5,842 nt of DNA. It comes from Candidatus Phycorickettsia trachydisci (lineage in GTDB: Bacteria > Pseudomonadota > Alphaproteobacteria > Rickettsiales > Rickettsiaceae). The stretch is taken from positions 1 through 5,842 of the forward strand of contig CAMCJU010000061.1 of assembly GCA_945875085.1 (NCBI GenBank). Direction: 5' to 3'. The notes under the pieces are model-generated. The model searched no databases. It had not been told where the DNA came from and saw nothing but the letters and a program-made list of their open reading frames with translations. The translations under genes and the position numbers were made by a program. Positions 5,713 through 5,842 of this stretch are shown piece after piece. The first letter of the stretch is position 1. Each line of letters begins with the position of its first letter.

Positions 5713-5842
5713 AGGTTCAGACAATGGATGCCAAGAGATGAATCTCGACTAACTCCATCTAGCCTTACCGTAGATGCCCCTACGGCTAGTATATTAAGTG
5801 CTGCATTTAAATCTCTATCGCAACTATACCCACATTTACATT
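5709..5842 (-). CDS. tnpB: TnpB RNA-guided nuclease, C-terminal part (5' end outside the window)
   Basis: The last 43 codons of an IS200/IS605-family OrfB/TnpB are read from 5840 down to a TAG at 5711-5709. The segment begins CKCGYSCDRDLNAALNI. CxCG is the second cysteine pair of the C-terminal zinc ribbon (OrfB_Zn_ribbon family), and the DRDLNAA motif carries the final RuvC catalytic Asp. A 26-residue tail beginning LAVGASTVRLDGV follows, as in many TnpB proteins. TnpB proteins studied elsewhere are nucleases guided by an RNA from the element's right end. They cut sites matching the flank, which favours retention of the element. The catalytic residue visible here is intact, but the other RuvC residues and the overall integrity cannot be judged. 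This frame is shorter than 65 codons within the window and is easily missed. Confidence 0.9.
   Translation of the reverse strand, partial: CKCGYSCDRDLNAALNILAVGASTVRLDGVSRDSSLGIHCLNL

Larger units (their letters stand above)
5675..5842 (-). mobile_element. IS200/IS605-type (TnpB-encoding) element, right end only
   Basis: The element enters from the right edge on the minus strand and ends here. It shows the 3' end of tnpB, then a subterminal hairpin, then GAGTATGTCAA. The terminal TCAA (plus 5675-5678) resembles the right cleavage site known for IS608-type elements, so I place the boundary at 5675; this could be off by a few bases. IS200/IS605 elements have no terminal inverted repeats and make no target duplication, consistent with the lack of either here. 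The left end, and whether a TnpA transposase is present, lie outside the window. Confidence 0.75.
5675..5842 (-). ncRNA. presumptive omega-RNA (reRNA) of the TnpB element, 3' part
   Basis: In characterised TnpB elements the guide RNA scaffold overlaps the 3' end of tnpB and runs through the right end, and the guide comes from the adjoining flank. By analogy the scaffold would end at 5675 and the guide would be about 16-20 nt of host DNA reading TAAATAAACTGGTCTG (minus strand, 5674 to 5659). The RNA's 5' end is unknown and expression is not shown by the sequence. Confidence 0.45.

Overview
The window is AT-rich bacterial DNA from an alphaproteobacterium, most likely a host-associated member of the Rickettsiales or a similar reduced lineage. 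This is inferred from three things: the alphaproteobacterial style of NuoF and FabI, the isolation of nuoF from other complex I genes, and start sites without clear Shine-Dalgarno sequences. The exact genus cannot be read from the sequence.

Left part (1-987): the window opens inside a long pentapeptide-repeat gene (+). Its visible part is an almost pure run of 46 in-register pentads. A short 12-nt tandem repeat follows, then a tRNA-Ser(UGA) gene on the minus strand with a good promoter of its own. Middle part (988-3368): nuoF (+, complex I NADH/FMN/4Fe-4S subunit) converges on a minus-strand M23 metallopeptidase lipoprotein. That gene lies 31 nt downstream of a minus-strand tRNA-Arg(CCG), whose TATAAT promoter probably serves both. 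Right part (3613-5127): a small alpha/beta hydrolase and fabI (enoyl-ACP reductase, type II fatty acid synthesis) form a probable two-gene plus-strand unit.

The right end (5128-5842) is the least ordinary region. A candidate sigma70 promoter sits among three copies of a TAGTTA motif in alternating orientation. It precedes an unrecognised reading frame that looks damaged at its 5' end (in-frame TAG, C6 tract). This frame is cut at its 3' end by an IS200/IS605-type element on the minus strand. The last 134 bases encode the TnpB C-terminus (CxCG knuckle, DRDLNAALNI motif), followed by a right-end hairpin and a terminal TCAA. The final 12 codons of the interrupted frame are encoded by the IS.

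The genes are mostly housekeeping: respiration, lipid synthesis, envelope and tRNA. The accessory signals are the pentapeptide-repeat protein and the TnpB element with its presumptive omega-RNA end. I see no convincing new multi-gene system.
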